A stretch of 64,000 nucleotides of DNA from positions 5,145,501-5,209,500 of the forward strand of contig NC_009523.1 of the NCBI RefSeq assembly GCF_000016665.1. The letters run 5' to 3'. Below are positions 51,590 through 60,787 of the stretch, in pieces. A program made the translations under genes and the position numbers. The stretch comes from Roseiflexus sp. RS-1. Lineage in GTDB: Bacteria > Chloroflexota > Chloroflexia > Chloroflexales > Roseiflexaceae. Position 1 is the first letter of the stretch, and the number at the start of each line of letters is the position of its first letter. The notes under the pieces were generated by a model, which was not told the origin of the DNA, ran no database searches, and saw only the letters and a list, made by a program, of their open reading frames with translations.

Positions 51590-52581
51590 GCGCGTGTCCT
51601 CCCGACGGGTCCGCGGTTCATATACCAGATCAGCAGACGTGCAGACAGATTCAACAGCAGGGTAATCGCAAAGAGCGCCAGTGCAATCAGCACCAGCGCA
51701 CTCTCGTGGATCAGTGTCTGCGAGTTGACCAGTTCACTGGCGACCAGAGCAGCCGCAGTTGTGGCCGGCTCGAACAGCGTTTCCGGCACCTGCGGACGAT
51801 TACCGACCAGCATGGTGGCGGCCATAGTCTCTCCCAGCGCACGCCCCAGACCGAGCATCACTGCACCGATGATACCGGCGCGTGCATAGGGCACGACCGA
51901 TAGCCAGATAACCTCCCATCTGGTTGCGCCTAACGCCAGCATCACCTCGCGTTGCGTATTCGGCACCAGGGTCAGCACATCACGGGTAATAGCCGCAATC
52001 GTCGGCAGGATCATGATCGACAGAATAATCCCGGCAATAAGCAAACCGCGACCAGACGCAACGTTTCCACCGAGCCACGGGACGATCTGTCCTATGGTTT
52101 CAGACATCGGTCGTGCGATGTTCTGAGTAAAGAACGGTGCAAAGACCATCACGCCCCAAACGCCATAAATAACGCTCGGAATGGCGGCCAGCAATTCGAC
52201 CATGAATGAAAGCGGGGTACGGATAGCAGGCGGACACAATTCTGCCAGAAAAATCCCAATGCCAATCGCTACTGGCGCTGCCAGTATCAGTGCAATCGCC
52301 GAAGAGATCAACGTACCGACGATGGCCGGCATTGCTCCGAAACTGACCGGGTTGACCTCCGTTTCAACCGGATTCCATTCTCCCGATGTAAAAAACGCCA
52401 ACCCAAATCGCTCACGCGCCAGTTGAGAATCGCTCCATGTGACCCACAGAATAGCAAACACCAGTGCAATAACGAGCAGCGCAAAAAAGAGTGTCAATCC
52501 CCAGAAAATACCATCCCCGTGCTGTGTGCGTTTCGCAATGCGTTCTCGAAACGTTTCACGAGCTGCCTGTGCCTGTGCCAT
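51586..52581 (-). CDS. pstC: phosphate ABC transporter permease PstC (operon 1)
   Basis: This 331-residue permease has about six helices. LAELCPPAIRTPLSFMVELLAAIPSVIYG and the coupling loop NTQREVMLALGATRWEV are typical of PstC. The ATG at 52581 was chosen because GGAG lies eight bases upstream; ATG at 52587 has the same site only two bases away, and 52614 is earlier still. A large hairpin lies between this gene and pstS. Confidence 0.93.
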   Translation of the reverse strand: MAQAQAARETFRERIAKRTQHGDGIFWGLTLFFALLVIALVFAILWVTWSDSQLARERFGLAFFTSGEWNPVETEVNPVSFGAMPAIVGTLISSAIALILAAPVAIGIGIFLAELCPPAIRTPLSFMVELLAAIPSVIYGVWGVMVFAPFFTQNIARPMSETIGQIVPWLGGNVASGRGLLIAGIILSIMILPTIAAITRDVLTLVPNTQREVMLALGATRWEVIWLSVVPYARAGIIGAVMLGLGRALGETMAATMLVGNRPQVPETLFEPATTAAALVASELVNSQTLIHESALVLIALALFAITLLLNLSARLLIWYMNRGPVGRTRA

Positions 52582-52615
52582 ACTCATTTCTCCATAGTGT
52601 TTCGTACCACACATA

Positions 52616-52651
52616 ATGCTGTAGCAGGGAGATCGGTCCCTGCTACAGCAT
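52616..52651. promoter_or_regulatory. 15-base-pair hairpin between pstS and pstC (operon 1)
   Basis: The stem arms at 52616-52630 and 52637-52651 pair perfectly over 15 bases, with the 6-base loop GATCGG. There is no T-tract on the minus strand. It probably protects the pstS message or causes partial termination, so that binding protein is made in excess over the permease. Confidence 0.75.
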
Positions 52652-52677
52652 CGTTCTCTGAAATCGGTGGATCAGGA

Positions 52678-53919
52678 TTAGCGCGGCGGTGTCGTAAACA
52701 CCTGCTCGCCACGGACACGCACTTTGTTCAGTTGCGCCATTGCCTTCAGGCGCACTTCTGTCGGCAGTTGGACATAACCGAGACGGATGGCAGCCCCCTG
52801 CCCTTCGGTGAGACACCAGTAGAGAAAGTCGGTGAGCGCCTGCGCCTTTGGAACGTCTGTGTAGGTCTGTGAGCGGATCAGGATCCAGGTCAACCCGGCA
52901 ATCGGGTACGAGTTTGCACCCTGCGGGTTAGTGATTGAGAACCGCAGGTCTTCGGGAATAGTCACACCGGCCGCTGCCGCAGAGACGGTTTCTGGTGTAG
53001 GCAGGACATAGTTGCCCGCTGCGTTTTTCACGGCCGGCACCGGCAAACGGTTGCCGATTGCAAACGCCTGTTCAACATACCCGATGGCGCCCTCTGTGCG
53101 AACCACCGTGCCGGCGACGCCTGCATTGCCCGGTGCTCCAATACCGGCGGGCCAGCGGACGGTCGTACCGGCGCCGACGCGAGTGCGCCAGGTTTCACTC
53201 ACCTTCGACAGGTAATCAGTCCAGATCGACGTTGTACCTGAGCTATCCGAGCGATAGACAACCGTGATTGGCAGGTCTGGAAGCGCAACGCCAGGGTTGT
53301 CAGCAGCGATCCGCGGATCATTCCAGCGTGTAATTTCACCCAGATAGATGCCGCTCAGCGTTTCTGGCGAGAAGCGCAGCACTGTACCGGCGGGCAAGCC
53401 AGGCAGGTTGTAGGTCGGCACGACTGCGCCGATAACCATCGGCACGTGCAGCGCGTCCGGCGCTTCGGCAGCGATGCGATCCGCCGGTAGCGCCGAGTCG
53501 GTGCCGCCAAAATCGGTCAGATAGCGGATGAAGTCGCGCTGACCCTGACCAGACCCCACTGCCTGATAACTGATGGTCACCCCAGGAACAACATTCTTGT
53601 ACACGCTGATCCATGCCTGATAGAGGGGGTTCGGGAAAGTCGCTCCTGATCCCTGCAACACGACGCCGCTAATCTGACGTGGCGCCCACGCCGCAGGAGC
53701 AGTCGGTTGAGCGGTTGGAGTAGCCGCCTGTGGTCGTGGAGTCGGTGTCCGTCGGGGGCGCGGGGTTGGCGTTGCGCGGGGGCGCGTTGGCGTAGCCTGT
53801 GGTCGTGGAGTCGGCGTCGGCTGAGTTTGCGCCTGGGTCTGCGCCGTGATCACGAACGTCGACATGAACAGGACGAATGCTATCATCAACAGAACCGGGC
53901 GGACAAGATGCCGTTGCAT
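52678..53919 (-). CDS. pstS: phosphate-binding protein PstS (operon 1)
   Basis: This 413-residue exported binding protein has a signal peptide (about 8-28), then a Pro/Thr/Arg-rich low-complexity linker (about 32-75, TPTPRP repeats). The PstS domain begins near residue 83: LQGSGATFPNPLYQAW, SYQAVGSGQGQRDFI, FGGTDSALP and YRSDSSGTTSIWTDYLS line the phosphate pocket. There is no lipobox, so the protein is anchored by the signal or released. AAGGAG lies eight bases before the ATG at 53919; the frame is open to 54033. Confidence 0.93.
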   Translation of the reverse strand: MQRHLVRPVLLMIAFVLFMSTFVITAQTQAQTQPTPTPRPQATPTRPRATPTPRPRRTPTPRPQAATPTAQPTAPAAWAPRQISGVVLQGSGATFPNPLYQAWISVYKNVVPGVTISYQAVGSGQGQRDFIRYLTDFGGTDSALPADRIAAEAPDALHVPMVIGAVVPTYNLPGLPAGTVLRFSPETLSGIYLGEITRWNDPRIAADNPGVALPDLPITVVYRSDSSGTTSIWTDYLSKVSETWRTRVGAGTTVRWPAGIGAPGNAGVAGTVVRTEGAIGYVEQAFAIGNRLPVPAVKNAAGNYVLPTPETVSAAAAGVTIPEDLRFSITNPQGANSYPIAGLTWILIRSQTYTDVPKAQALTDFLYWCLTEGQGAAIRLGYVQLPTEVRLKAMAQLNKVRVRGEQVFTTPPR

Positions 53920-54148
53920 ACAGTGACTCCTTCCTCTCCTCTTCTGTCTGCCCCTTCCACTTGACGCATATTGACCCATCAGCCGTATCTTTGTCAGAGA
54001 CAATGCTAGCCATGCTCCAGATATGCTGCGCATGTGTCAGCGCATCACGTCCGGCAACCGGGGTCGGCTTGCGCCAATATGGTTTAGGCAAATCTGCGTC
54101 CCGTGATACTGAGTCTATCAAACGATCATTAAGGATCAACTCGTGCCG

Positions 54149-54196
54149 TCTTAAGGGAATTTTGTCCATAAATATAGACTTCTTAATAAATCTTAA
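54149..54196 (-). promoter_or_regulatory. Pho-box-like direct repeats before pstS (operon 1)
   Basis: Read on the minus strand, TTAAGA occurs at 54191-54196 and 54181-54186 (10-base step) and again at 54149-54154. TATATT (54171-54176) could be the -10 just after the pair. The site lies about 230-280 bases upstream of pstS. Assignment to PhoB/PhoP rests on likeness to TTAACA-type boxes. Confidence 0.4.
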
Positions 54197-54360
54197 ATCG
54201 CGTATTATCTGGACAGGTGATCGTTCAGCGCGATGAGTCGCCCCACAGCGCAGTTGGAAAACCGCAATAACCCCGGTTTGATTGCAATTCTCACCGAGGT
54301 TGAACCCAATTGACGAGGTTGAATACTCCCGGAATCGCTCCCCACGCAGCGACCGAAATG

Positions 54361-54477
54361 ATGGAGATTGAGAAATAAATCCGGTATGCGCCTGGCGCCG
54401 TCGGGGCAACCTCCCGGCTATGCGAGGCGAAGTCCGCTTGCGCGGGCGAGAGCGGAATAATTACTCAAAGACCATAA
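54361..54477 (-). repeat. inverse copy of the 48.5-kb repeat
   Basis: On the minus strand this reads TTATGGTCTTTGAGTA, then a GCCCGCGCAAGCGG core, then CCGGATTTATTTCTCAATCT. It aligns over its whole 117 bases with 48542-48659. The rest of 54197-54608 shows no gene. Confidence 0.8.
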
Positions 54478-54608
54478 TTTTGGTCTACACTTCGCCAGCA
54501 GCGGGCGCTTCGCACGACACGGCGGATAGGAACAATGGTCAATGTATCCGGGCAATGCTATAAGAGGCGCACGGCAATCGAGGATAGTTGGGGAAAGGAA
54601 CGCTCACA

Positions 54609-55286
54609 TTACGCGTTGAGCGACTCGTGCGCTGCGGTAGCCAGGTAGACGGTGCGTTCGGCGATATTTGTCGCTCGATCGGCGACACGCTCGAGCGCAC
54701 GGGTGATTTCGAGCGATGCAAGCGCTGCATCAAAGAGGGCGGCGTCATTGAGCGCCATCTGGCGCACCGCCTCGAGAATAGCACGGCGACGTGCATCGAC
54801 CTGATCATCGAGGGTGGCGATTGCGCGCGCTGTTGTGGCATCTTCCGAGAGGAATGCCGCAATACTGGCAGTCAGGATATGTTCGGTCAGCGCCCCCAAC
54901 TCCTGGAGATCGGTCGTGAGCAGCGGGGTGTACCCGGCTTCCCTGGCGCGACGCACCTGGAGGGCGATCTGTTTGGCGTAATCGCCGATGCGTTCAAGTT
55001 CGCCAGCAACCATCAGCAGGGTAAGCACACGACGTAGATCGCGCAAAAGTGGCTGCCAGCGACTGATGAAACGGGCTGTAAGGTCTTCGATATCCTGCTG
55101 AAGGGCGTTGATATCGGGATCGTCATGAATGATCTGTGACGCACCGATGGCATCGAAGCGACGCAACGCCTGAAGCGCCTCGTGCATCGCCTCCTTGACG
55201 CGCTGCGCCATACCGTCGAGTGCGTGGCGCAGACGATCATAATCGTGCTTTATACCGTGCAGCACGCGCCTGCTCTCTTCCACCAA
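54609..55286 (-). CDS. phoU: phosphate signalling protein PhoU
   Basis: This protein of about 225 residues forms the tandem three-helix bundles of PhoU. GELERIGDYAKQIALQV (near residue 92) and the matching TRALERVADRATNIAERTVYL near the C-terminus are the two metal-binding E...D motifs. PhoU links the Pst transporter to the PhoR kinase and limits uptake. The start is uncertain: a TTG at 55286 or a GTG at 55283 fit, and no ATG lies near. It follows pstB by 18 bases as the last gene of operon 2. Confidence 0.93.
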   Translation of the reverse strand: MVEESRRVLHGIKHDYDRLRHALDGMAQRVKEAMHEALQALRRFDAIGASQIIHDDPDINALQQDIEDLTARFISRWQPLLRDLRRVLTLLMVAGELERIGDYAKQIALQVRRAREAGYTPLLTTDLQELGALTEHILTASIAAFLSEDATTARAIATLDDQVDARRRAILEAVRQMALNDAALFDAALASLEITRALERVADRATNIAERTVYLATAAHESLNA

Positions 55287-55304
55287 CGCCTGGCAGCCGA
55301 ACGA

Positions 55305-56123
55305 CTAGCCGAACCGACCGGAGATATAATTCTCGGTGCGTTCGTCGTGAGGGTTCTGAAAGATCTGCGTGGTCGGTCCGTACTCGATCAATTCGCCAGC
55401 ACGTGATTCGTTCATGAGAAAGAAGGCGGTATAATCCGAAACGCGCGCCGCCTGTTGCATATTGTGAGTCACAATCACAATTGTGTAGTTCTGGCGCAGT
55501 TCGAACATCAATTCTTCAATCTTGAGGGTCGAAATCGGGTCGAGCGCCGAGCATGGCTCGTCCATCAGAATGACTTCGGGTTGCACGGCGAGCGCGCGAG
55601 CGATGCAGAGCCGTTGCTGCTGACCGCCGGAGAGTGCGGTACCGGGTTGGTGCAGTTTATCCTTGACCTCGTCCCAGATCGCGGCGCCGCGCAGCGCGCG
55701 CTCCACCAGTTCGTCAGCCTGCTGCTTCGTGCCGCGCCAGCCATTGATGCGCGGACCGAACATGATGTTTTCGTAGATACTCTTGGGGAAAGGATTCGGC
55801 TTCTGGAACACCATGCCAATCCGCCGCCGCACCTCGACCGGATCGACGTCCGGGTCATAGATATTCTTGCCGTGAAACAGGATCTGTCCCTCGAGACGCG
55901 AACCGGGGATCAGGTCGTTCATACGGTTGATTGCGCGCAACACCGTACTCTTCCCACACCCCGACGGTCCGATGAAGGCGGTTATTCGCTGTCGCTCGAT
56001 CTGGAGACTGACGTTGTTGACCGCGCGAAAGGCGCCGTAGTAGATGTGGGTATTTTTCAGTTCAACGGCATACTTGCCGTTTGATTGCAGCGTATTGACT
56101 GAAGAGAACTCGGCGGTTGCCAT
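55305..56123 (-). CDS. pstB: phosphate ABC transporter ATP-binding protein PstB (operon 2)
   Basis: This 272-residue PstB has Walker [10 protein letters not shown], signature [14 protein letters not shown], Walker [15 protein letters not shown] and the His loop [17 protein letters not shown]. The N-terminal [17 protein letters not shown] is canonical. An AGGAGG site precedes the ATG, whose first base is the last base of the pstA stop (TGATG). It is the only ATPase of operon 2. Confidence 0.96.
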   Translation of the reverse strand: MATAEFSSVNTLQSNGKYAVELKNTHIYYGAFRAVNNVSLQIERQRITAFIGPSGCGKSTVLRAINRMNDLIPGSRLEGQILFHGKNIYDPDVDPVEVRRRIGMVFQKPNPFPKSIYENIMFGPRINGWRGTKQQADELVERALRGAAIWDEVKDKLHQPGTALSGGQQQRLCIARALAVQPEVILMDEPCSALDPISTLKIEELMFELRQNYTIVIVTHNMQQAARVSDYTAFFLMNESRAGELIEYGPTTQIFQNPHDERTENYISGRFG

Positions 56124-57397
56124 CAGTAATTCCTCCTGAGACGATTGCGCAGCAGAATTGCAGTTGCGTTAAGCGCCAGCAGCGTGACGAGCAGCACGAT
56201 AATTGCCGCTGCCGCGATGCTGCGGAATTGCGCACCGGGTTGCGAGGTCCAGTTATAGATCTGGATCGGGATCACCGTAAATTTATCGAAGACGCTATCG
56301 GGAAAGAACACAACGAACGTTGATGCGCCGATAACAATCAGTGGCGCCGTTTCACCCATCGCGCGCGAGACGCTGAGGATCGTGCCGGTCAGAATGCCGG
56401 GAAGCGCATTTGGCAGTACGTGATGCCAGACCGTCTGCCACTTTGTCGCTCCCAGACCATACGATGCCTGACGGAGTGACTGCGGCACGGCGCGGATCGC
56501 TTCGCGGGCATTAATGATCATCAGCGGGAGAACCAGCAGCGCCATGGTCAGCCCGGCGGACAGGATGGTTCGTCCGTTCGAGTCGGTGACGCCAAACATC
56601 GCGCCGCTGGTCAATGCTTCGAGTGCGCGCACAAAGACTGCCAGCCCCAGAATGCCGTAGATGATCGAAGGCACACCCGCAAGGTTATTGATGTTGGTCT
56701 CGATCAAACGGTAGTACCAGGTATCGCTGGCATACTCTTCCAGATAGACGCCGCCAAGAATGCCGATGGGAATGGCGAGCAGCATCGTGATTGCAATCAC
56801 CCAGAGCGATCCCAGGATCGCATTGCCGACACCCGCCAGAAGGGGAACACTGCTCATCGGGCGGGTGAGAAATTCGCGGTTGATCCACGAATGGAACTCC
56901 AGTTTAGCGCGCGGGAAGCGCTCGCGAACAGTCGCTTCGATCCGCTCGCGTTCGAGCAACGACTCGGTCAGTTTATACGCAGCGACCACCTCACGACCAA
57001 CCACGCGCTCTTCGACCAGTTGCAGAACGCTCTCTTTCGAACGTTCACTGAACGGCTCATCACGGTCGAAGCGTCGGAACAGTCCGGCGGAAACATTCGC
57101 GCGCAGGATTTCGATCAACTCTTCCTTTGACAACTCTTCGAGCGGTCTACCGTCCGTCAATTCCTCCAATTCCTCAGGGTCGATCTTTGTTTGCACTGCA
57201 ATATAGCCAAACGTTTCGTCCACGATGGTATAGATCAACGTCGCCAGCGCCAGCAAGCCGATAATCAACGATGAAACGAAGATTGCCTGCCAGATAGCGC
57301 CGCGGAGACGGCGCGCCGCGATATTGCGATTAATATCCGCACCTTCCGGCAGATAACCGGTTGGCCTATCGCGCTGATCCATCGATTGTGCGCTCAT
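56123..57397 (-). CDS. pstA: phosphate ABC transporter permease PstA (operon 2), long form
   Basis: This 424-residue permease is longer than the typical 290 or so residues. After the first helix, a soluble acidic and helical segment of about 125 residues (from [15 protein letters not shown] through REFLTRP) precedes the regular permease core. The core has [17 protein letters not shown] and the coupling loop [16 protein letters not shown]. The extension is predicted to face outside, near the binding protein. The start overlaps pstC by ATGA. Confidence 0.92.
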   Translation of the reverse strand: MSAQSMDQRDRPTGYLPEGADINRNIAARRLRGAIWQAIFVSSLIIGLLALATLIYTIVDETFGYIAVQTKIDPEELEELTDGRPLEELSKEELIEILRANVSAGLFRRFDRDEPFSERSKESVLQLVEERVVGREVVAAYKLTESLLERERIEATVRERFPRAKLEFHSWINREFLTRPMSSVPLLAGVGNAILGSLWVIAITMLLAIPIGILGGVYLEEYASDTWYYRLIETNINNLAGVPSIIYGILGLAVFVRALEALTSGAMFGVTDSNGRTILSAGLTMALLVLPLMIINAREAIRAVPQSLRQASYGLGATKWQTVWHHVLPNALPGILTGTILSVSRAMGETAPLIVIGASTFVVFFPDSVFDKFTVIPIQIYNWTSQPGAQFRSIAAAAIIVLLVTLLALNATAILLRNRLRRNY

Positions 57398-58353
57398 TCA
57401 TACACCTCCCGGAAGCGACTCACAACCCATCCGCTCAACAGGTTGAGCAGCAGCGTCATGAAGAAGAGCACCAGAGCGATGGCGAAAATGCTGGTGTACT
57501 GAATGCTGGCGTAACTGATGTCGCCGCCGCTGATACGCGCGATATGCCCGGTCATGGTTTCGGCTGCCTGCAACGGATTGAAGGTAAAGCGGGGTCCGGC
57601 GCCGGCTGCCAGTGCAACGATCATCGTTTCACCGACCGCGCGCGACATTGCCACAATCACCGCTGCCAGGATGCCCGACAGCGCCGCCGGAACCACGATA
57701 CGCAGCGATGTCTCGAGGCGGGTTGCGCCAAGACCATATGCACCTTCACGCAATGCACGCGGTACGGCGCTCAGAGCGTCCTCGCTCATCGATGCGACCA
57801 GCGGCAGGATCATGATACCCATTGTCAACCCTGCCGACAGCATATTGTAGATCTCGACATTCCCCTTGCCCAGCAACCCCTGAAGGATCACCGGCGTCAC
57901 GAATGTCAGTGCAAAGTAGCCGTAAACCACGGTTGGCACTCCCGCCAGCACTTCGAGGATCGGCTTGAGGTAGCCACGCGCCTGGGGAGATGCATATTCA
58001 CTCAAATAGATCGCAGCGCCCAATCCCAGCGGCACGGCCACCATCAGCGCAATGATACTTGTAATCAGCGTCGATGTCATCAATGGCCAGATACCGAAGC
58101 GACCGGTTTCCGGCTGCCAGGTGGTTGTGCCGAAAAACTCTACCAGATCAACCTCTGGCGAACCAAAGAACATCCAGGCTTCCTGGAACAGAACGATAAC
58201 GATTGCTGTGGTTGTAAAAATAGAAATCGCGCCACAAATAAAGACGATGATCTCTATAACGTTTTCGCCGAACCGTGGCTTGCCGCGCAGATTGATCGGA
58301 CTGATGCTCAATGGTGTGGAGCGTTCAACGGCAACACGCGCTTCCTGTTCCAT
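57394..58353 (-). CDS. pstC: phosphate ABC transporter permease PstC (operon 2)
   Basis: This 319-residue permease has about six helices, with LGAAIYLSEYASPQARGYLKPILEVLAGVPTVVYGYFAL and the coupling loop ALREGAYGLGATRLE. A GAGGAG site lies ten bases before the ATG at 58353; a TTG three codons upstream is too close to it. A 12-base-pair hairpin lies between this gene and pstS. Confidence 0.94.
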   Translation of the reverse strand: MEQEARVAVERSTPLSISPINLRGKPRFGENVIEIIVFICGAISIFTTTAIVIVLFQEAWMFFGSPEVDLVEFFGTTTWQPETGRFGIWPLMTSTLITSIIALMVAVPLGLGAAIYLSEYASPQARGYLKPILEVLAGVPTVVYGYFALTFVTPVILQGLLGKGNVEIYNMLSAGLTMGIMILPLVASMSEDALSAVPRALREGAYGLGATRLETSLRIVVPAALSGILAAVIVAMSRAVGETMIVALAAGAGPRFTFNPLQAAETMTGHIARISGGDISYASIQYTSIFAIALVLFFMTLLLNLLSGWVVSRFREVYE

Positions 58354-58504
58354 GAGATGCAATCTCCTCGATTATGGCACTGAATAAATGTCGTTTTCGG
58401 CAGTGCAGTATAGCATAATTCTCCTGTCGATAATGCCAGGGCGTTCGTGACGCCAATCCGCCCGTCGCTTGCGTACAACACCTCGTCATAAGACAATGGA
58501 GACC

Positions 58505-58546
58505 GAGCAGACCTGCCGTCGATCGTGCACGAATGCAGGTCTGCTC
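58505..58546. promoter_or_regulatory. 12-base-pair hairpin between pstS and pstC (operon 2)
   Basis: GAGCAGACCTGC (58505-58516) and GCAGGTCTGCTC (58535-58546) pair perfectly; the loop holds a second small palindrome, TCGTGCACGA. No T-tract follows. Its place matches the hairpin of operon 1. Confidence 0.75.
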
Positions 58547-58560
58547 CTGTTACCGAAGCG

Positions 58561-60325
58561 TTATGGCTTCATCGCTGCCAGCCAATTCAGTTTGGCGACG
58601 TTGATCGCCTGCTGAGAGGCAGGGAAGTAGCCGACGTCGAGCACCTCATCGTTGACGAAGGTCAGATAGAAGTTGATGAAGGCGGCGACCTGCGGCTTCT
58701 CCTTCATAATCTTGGCGTCGGAGTAGATGAAGAGCGGGCGCGCCAGCGGATACTGCCCGCTCTCCGCCGTCTGGTCATTCGGCTCGACGCCTTCGACCTT
58801 CACCGCTTTGAGGCGATCCTTCTCGGCGATGAAGTAGGCGTAGCCGAAGTAGCCGATGGCGTTGGGGTCGCCTTCCACGCCCTGCACCAGCACGTTGTCG
58901 TTCTCGCTCAACTGAATGCCGGGAGCGTTCAGGATGGCTTCCTTCCCCTTCTTCTCAAACGCCGGGTCCATCACCACTTCGACGAAGAAGTCGAAGGTGC
59001 CGGAGTCGGTGCCGGGGCTGAAGAGTTTGATCGGATTGGCGGGCCAGTCGGGGTTGACGTCCTTCCAGGTCTTGGCTTTGCCGGAGAAGATATCGGCGAG
59101 TTGCGCCTTGGTCAGGCTGTCGACGAAGGTGTTGGCCGGGTTGACGACCACTGCCAGGGCGTCGGTGCCGACGCGGAACTCGACCGGCTCGCGACCGATG
59201 GCGCGGCAGTTCTCGACTTCAGCGGCTTTGATGGGGCGGCTGGCGTTGGAGATGTCGGTTTCGCCCGCCTTGCAGAAGCGCTCGAACCCGGCGCCGGTGC
59301 CGATCGAGTCGATCGTGATGTTGCCAGTGTACCCCTCGTCCTTGAAGCGCTCCGCCATCCGCTGGGTCAGCGGGAAGACCGTCGATGACCCGGCGGTGAC
59401 GATATTCCCCGTTACTGCTCCCGGATCGACCTCAGGCATCTTGACTTCCATTCCCATCGCTGCCAGCCAGTTTGCTTTGGCGACGTTGATCGCCTGCTGG
59501 GAGGCGGGGAAGTAGCCGACGTCGAGTACCTCATCGTTGACGAAGGTCAGATAGAAGTTGATGAACGCGGCGACCTGCGGCTTCTCCTTCATAATCTTCG
59601 CGTCGGAGTAGATGAAGAGCGGTCGCGCCAGCGGATACTCGCCGGTTTCGGCGGTCTTCTCAGTAGGCTCGACGCCTTCGACCTTCACCGCTTTGAGGCG
59701 ATCCTTCTCGGGAACGAAGTAGGCGTAGCCGAAGTAGCCGATGGCGTTGGGGTCGCCTTCCACGCCCTGCACCAGCACGTTGTCGTTCTCGCTCAACTGA
59801 ATGCCGGGAGCGTTCAGGATGGCTTCCTTCCCCTTCTTCTCAAACGCCGGGTCCATCACCACTTCGACGAAGAAGTCGAAGGTGCCGGAGTCGGAGCCGG
59901 GGCTGAAGAGTTTGATCGGATTGGCGGGCCAGTCGGGGTTGACGTCCTTCCAGGTCTTGGCTTTGCCGGAGAAGATATCGGCGAGTTGCGCCTTGGTCAG
60001 GCTGTCGACGAAGGTGTTGGCCGGGTTGACGACCACTGCCAGGGCGTCGGTGCCGACGCGGAACTCGACCGGCTCGCGACCGATGGCGCGGCAGTTCTCG
60101 ACTTCAGCGGCTTTGATGGGGCGGCTGGCGTTGGAGATGTCGGTTTCGCCCGCCTTGCAGAAGCGCTCGAACCCGGCGCCGGTGCCGATCGAGTCGATCG
60201 TGATGTTGCCAGTGTACCCCTCGTCCTTGAAGCGCTCCGCCATCCGCTGGGTCAGCGGGAAGACCGTCGATGACCCGGCGGTGACGATATTCCCCGTTAC
60301 TGCTCCCGGATCGACGTCGGGAAGA
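58561..60325 (-). repeat. 885-base-period tandem duplication inside pstS
   Basis: Bases 59401 and 60286 begin the same sequence (GATATTCCCCGTTACTGCTC), and identity continues through most of the unit. The minus-strand order is domain 1 (about 60325-59435), then domain 2 (about 59440-58561). Synonymous sites are also conserved, so the event is recent or maintained by gene conversion. Confidence 0.95.
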
Positions 60326-60561
60326 CCATCGTAATCGATCTCCGCCGCCGGTTCGGCAGTCGGTTGCGTGGGCGCGGCGGTCGGTTGCGCGGGCGCGGCG
60401 GTCGGTTGTCCTGGCGCCGGGGTTGCTTCCGCGGGCGCGGCGGTCGGTTGCGCGGGCGCGGCGGTCGGTTGCGCGGTCTGACCGCCACAGGCTGCGATGA
60501 TTGGCGCGATCAGCGCCAGCATCAGCAGCGACGCGAAAAACCGTTTCCTGATGATGTGCAT
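58561..60561 (-). CDS. pstS: double-domain phosphate-binding lipoprotein PstS (operon 2)
   Basis: This 666-residue lipoprotein has the lipobox IIAAC (Cys near residue 25), an Ala/Pro/Thr linker of QPTAAPA repeats (about 30-72), and two PstS domains in tandem (about 83-377 and 378-666). Each has GSSTVFPLTQRM, GTGAGFERFCKAGETDISNASRP and FSPG(S/T)DSGTFDFF, so both pockets look functional. The duplicated DNA has a period of 885 bases. Differences are few: S/T in the SPGSDSG motif, VP/IA before EKDRL, PTEKTAETGEY against PNDQTAESGQY, and the domain ends. A fusion of two nearly identical binding domains is unusual. The start has AGGAGGGAG upstream. Confidence 0.94.
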   Translation of the reverse strand: MHIIRKRFFASLLMLALIAPIIAACGGQTAQPTAAPAQPTAAPAEATPAPGQPTAAPAQPTAAPTQPTAEPAAEIDYDGLPDVDPGAVTGNIVTAGSSTVFPLTQRMAERFKDEGYTGNITIDSIGTGAGFERFCKAGETDISNASRPIKAAEVENCRAIGREPVEFRVGTDALAVVVNPANTFVDSLTKAQLADIFSGKAKTWKDVNPDWPANPIKLFSPGSDSGTFDFFVEVVMDPAFEKKGKEAILNAPGIQLSENDNVLVQGVEGDPNAIGYFGYAYFVPEKDRLKAVKVEGVEPTEKTAETGEYPLARPLFIYSDAKIMKEKPQVAAFINFYLTFVNDEVLDVGYFPASQQAINVAKANWLAAMGMEVKMPEVDPGAVTGNIVTAGSSTVFPLTQRMAERFKDEGYTGNITIDSIGTGAGFERFCKAGETDISNASRPIKAAEVENCRAIGREPVEFRVGTDALAVVVNPANTFVDSLTKAQLADIFSGKAKTWKDVNPDWPANPIKLFSPGTDSGTFDFFVEVVMDPAFEKKGKEAILNAPGIQLSENDNVLVQGVEGDPNAIGYFGYAYFIAEKDRLKAVKVEGVEPNDQTAESGQYPLARPLFIYSDAKIMKEKPQVAAFINFYLTFVNDEVLDVGYFPASQQAINVAKLNWLAAMKP

Positions 60562-60674
60562 ACGTTTCTCCCTCCTGACAATCTACTGCTTCTTTTCCGA
60601 AGTTCCCAGGCATGAATTGCTCGCAATCCGGCGGACAAACATACGCTGAGAACCTCTGTACATGGGCAGGGTAG

Positions 60675-60728
60675 AGTATACCTGCACAAAGTTAAGGGCA
60701 AAGGGTCGTTGTGTTAAGTTTAGGTTAA
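60675..60728 (-). promoter_or_regulatory. Pho-box-regulated promoter of pstS (operon 2)
   Basis: On the minus strand the -10 is TATACT (60675-60680). Upstream, TTAACT (60690-60695), TTAACA (60712-60717) and TTAACC (60723-60728) sit on an 11-base grid, with one position skipped. The nearest repeat is where a -35 would be, as in activator-dependent Pho promoters. Confidence 0.65.
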
Positions 60729-60787
60729 CCGTTACTGAACTGTATCGATCCCGATCCTGAATTGTTGTCTTTGGTGATCAACAGGCG

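Noticed and set aside
58916-60334. two near-identical plus-strand open frames (58916-59515 and 59801-60334)
   Set aside because: They are antisense shadows of the duplicated pstS domains, which carry clear motifs on the minus strand.
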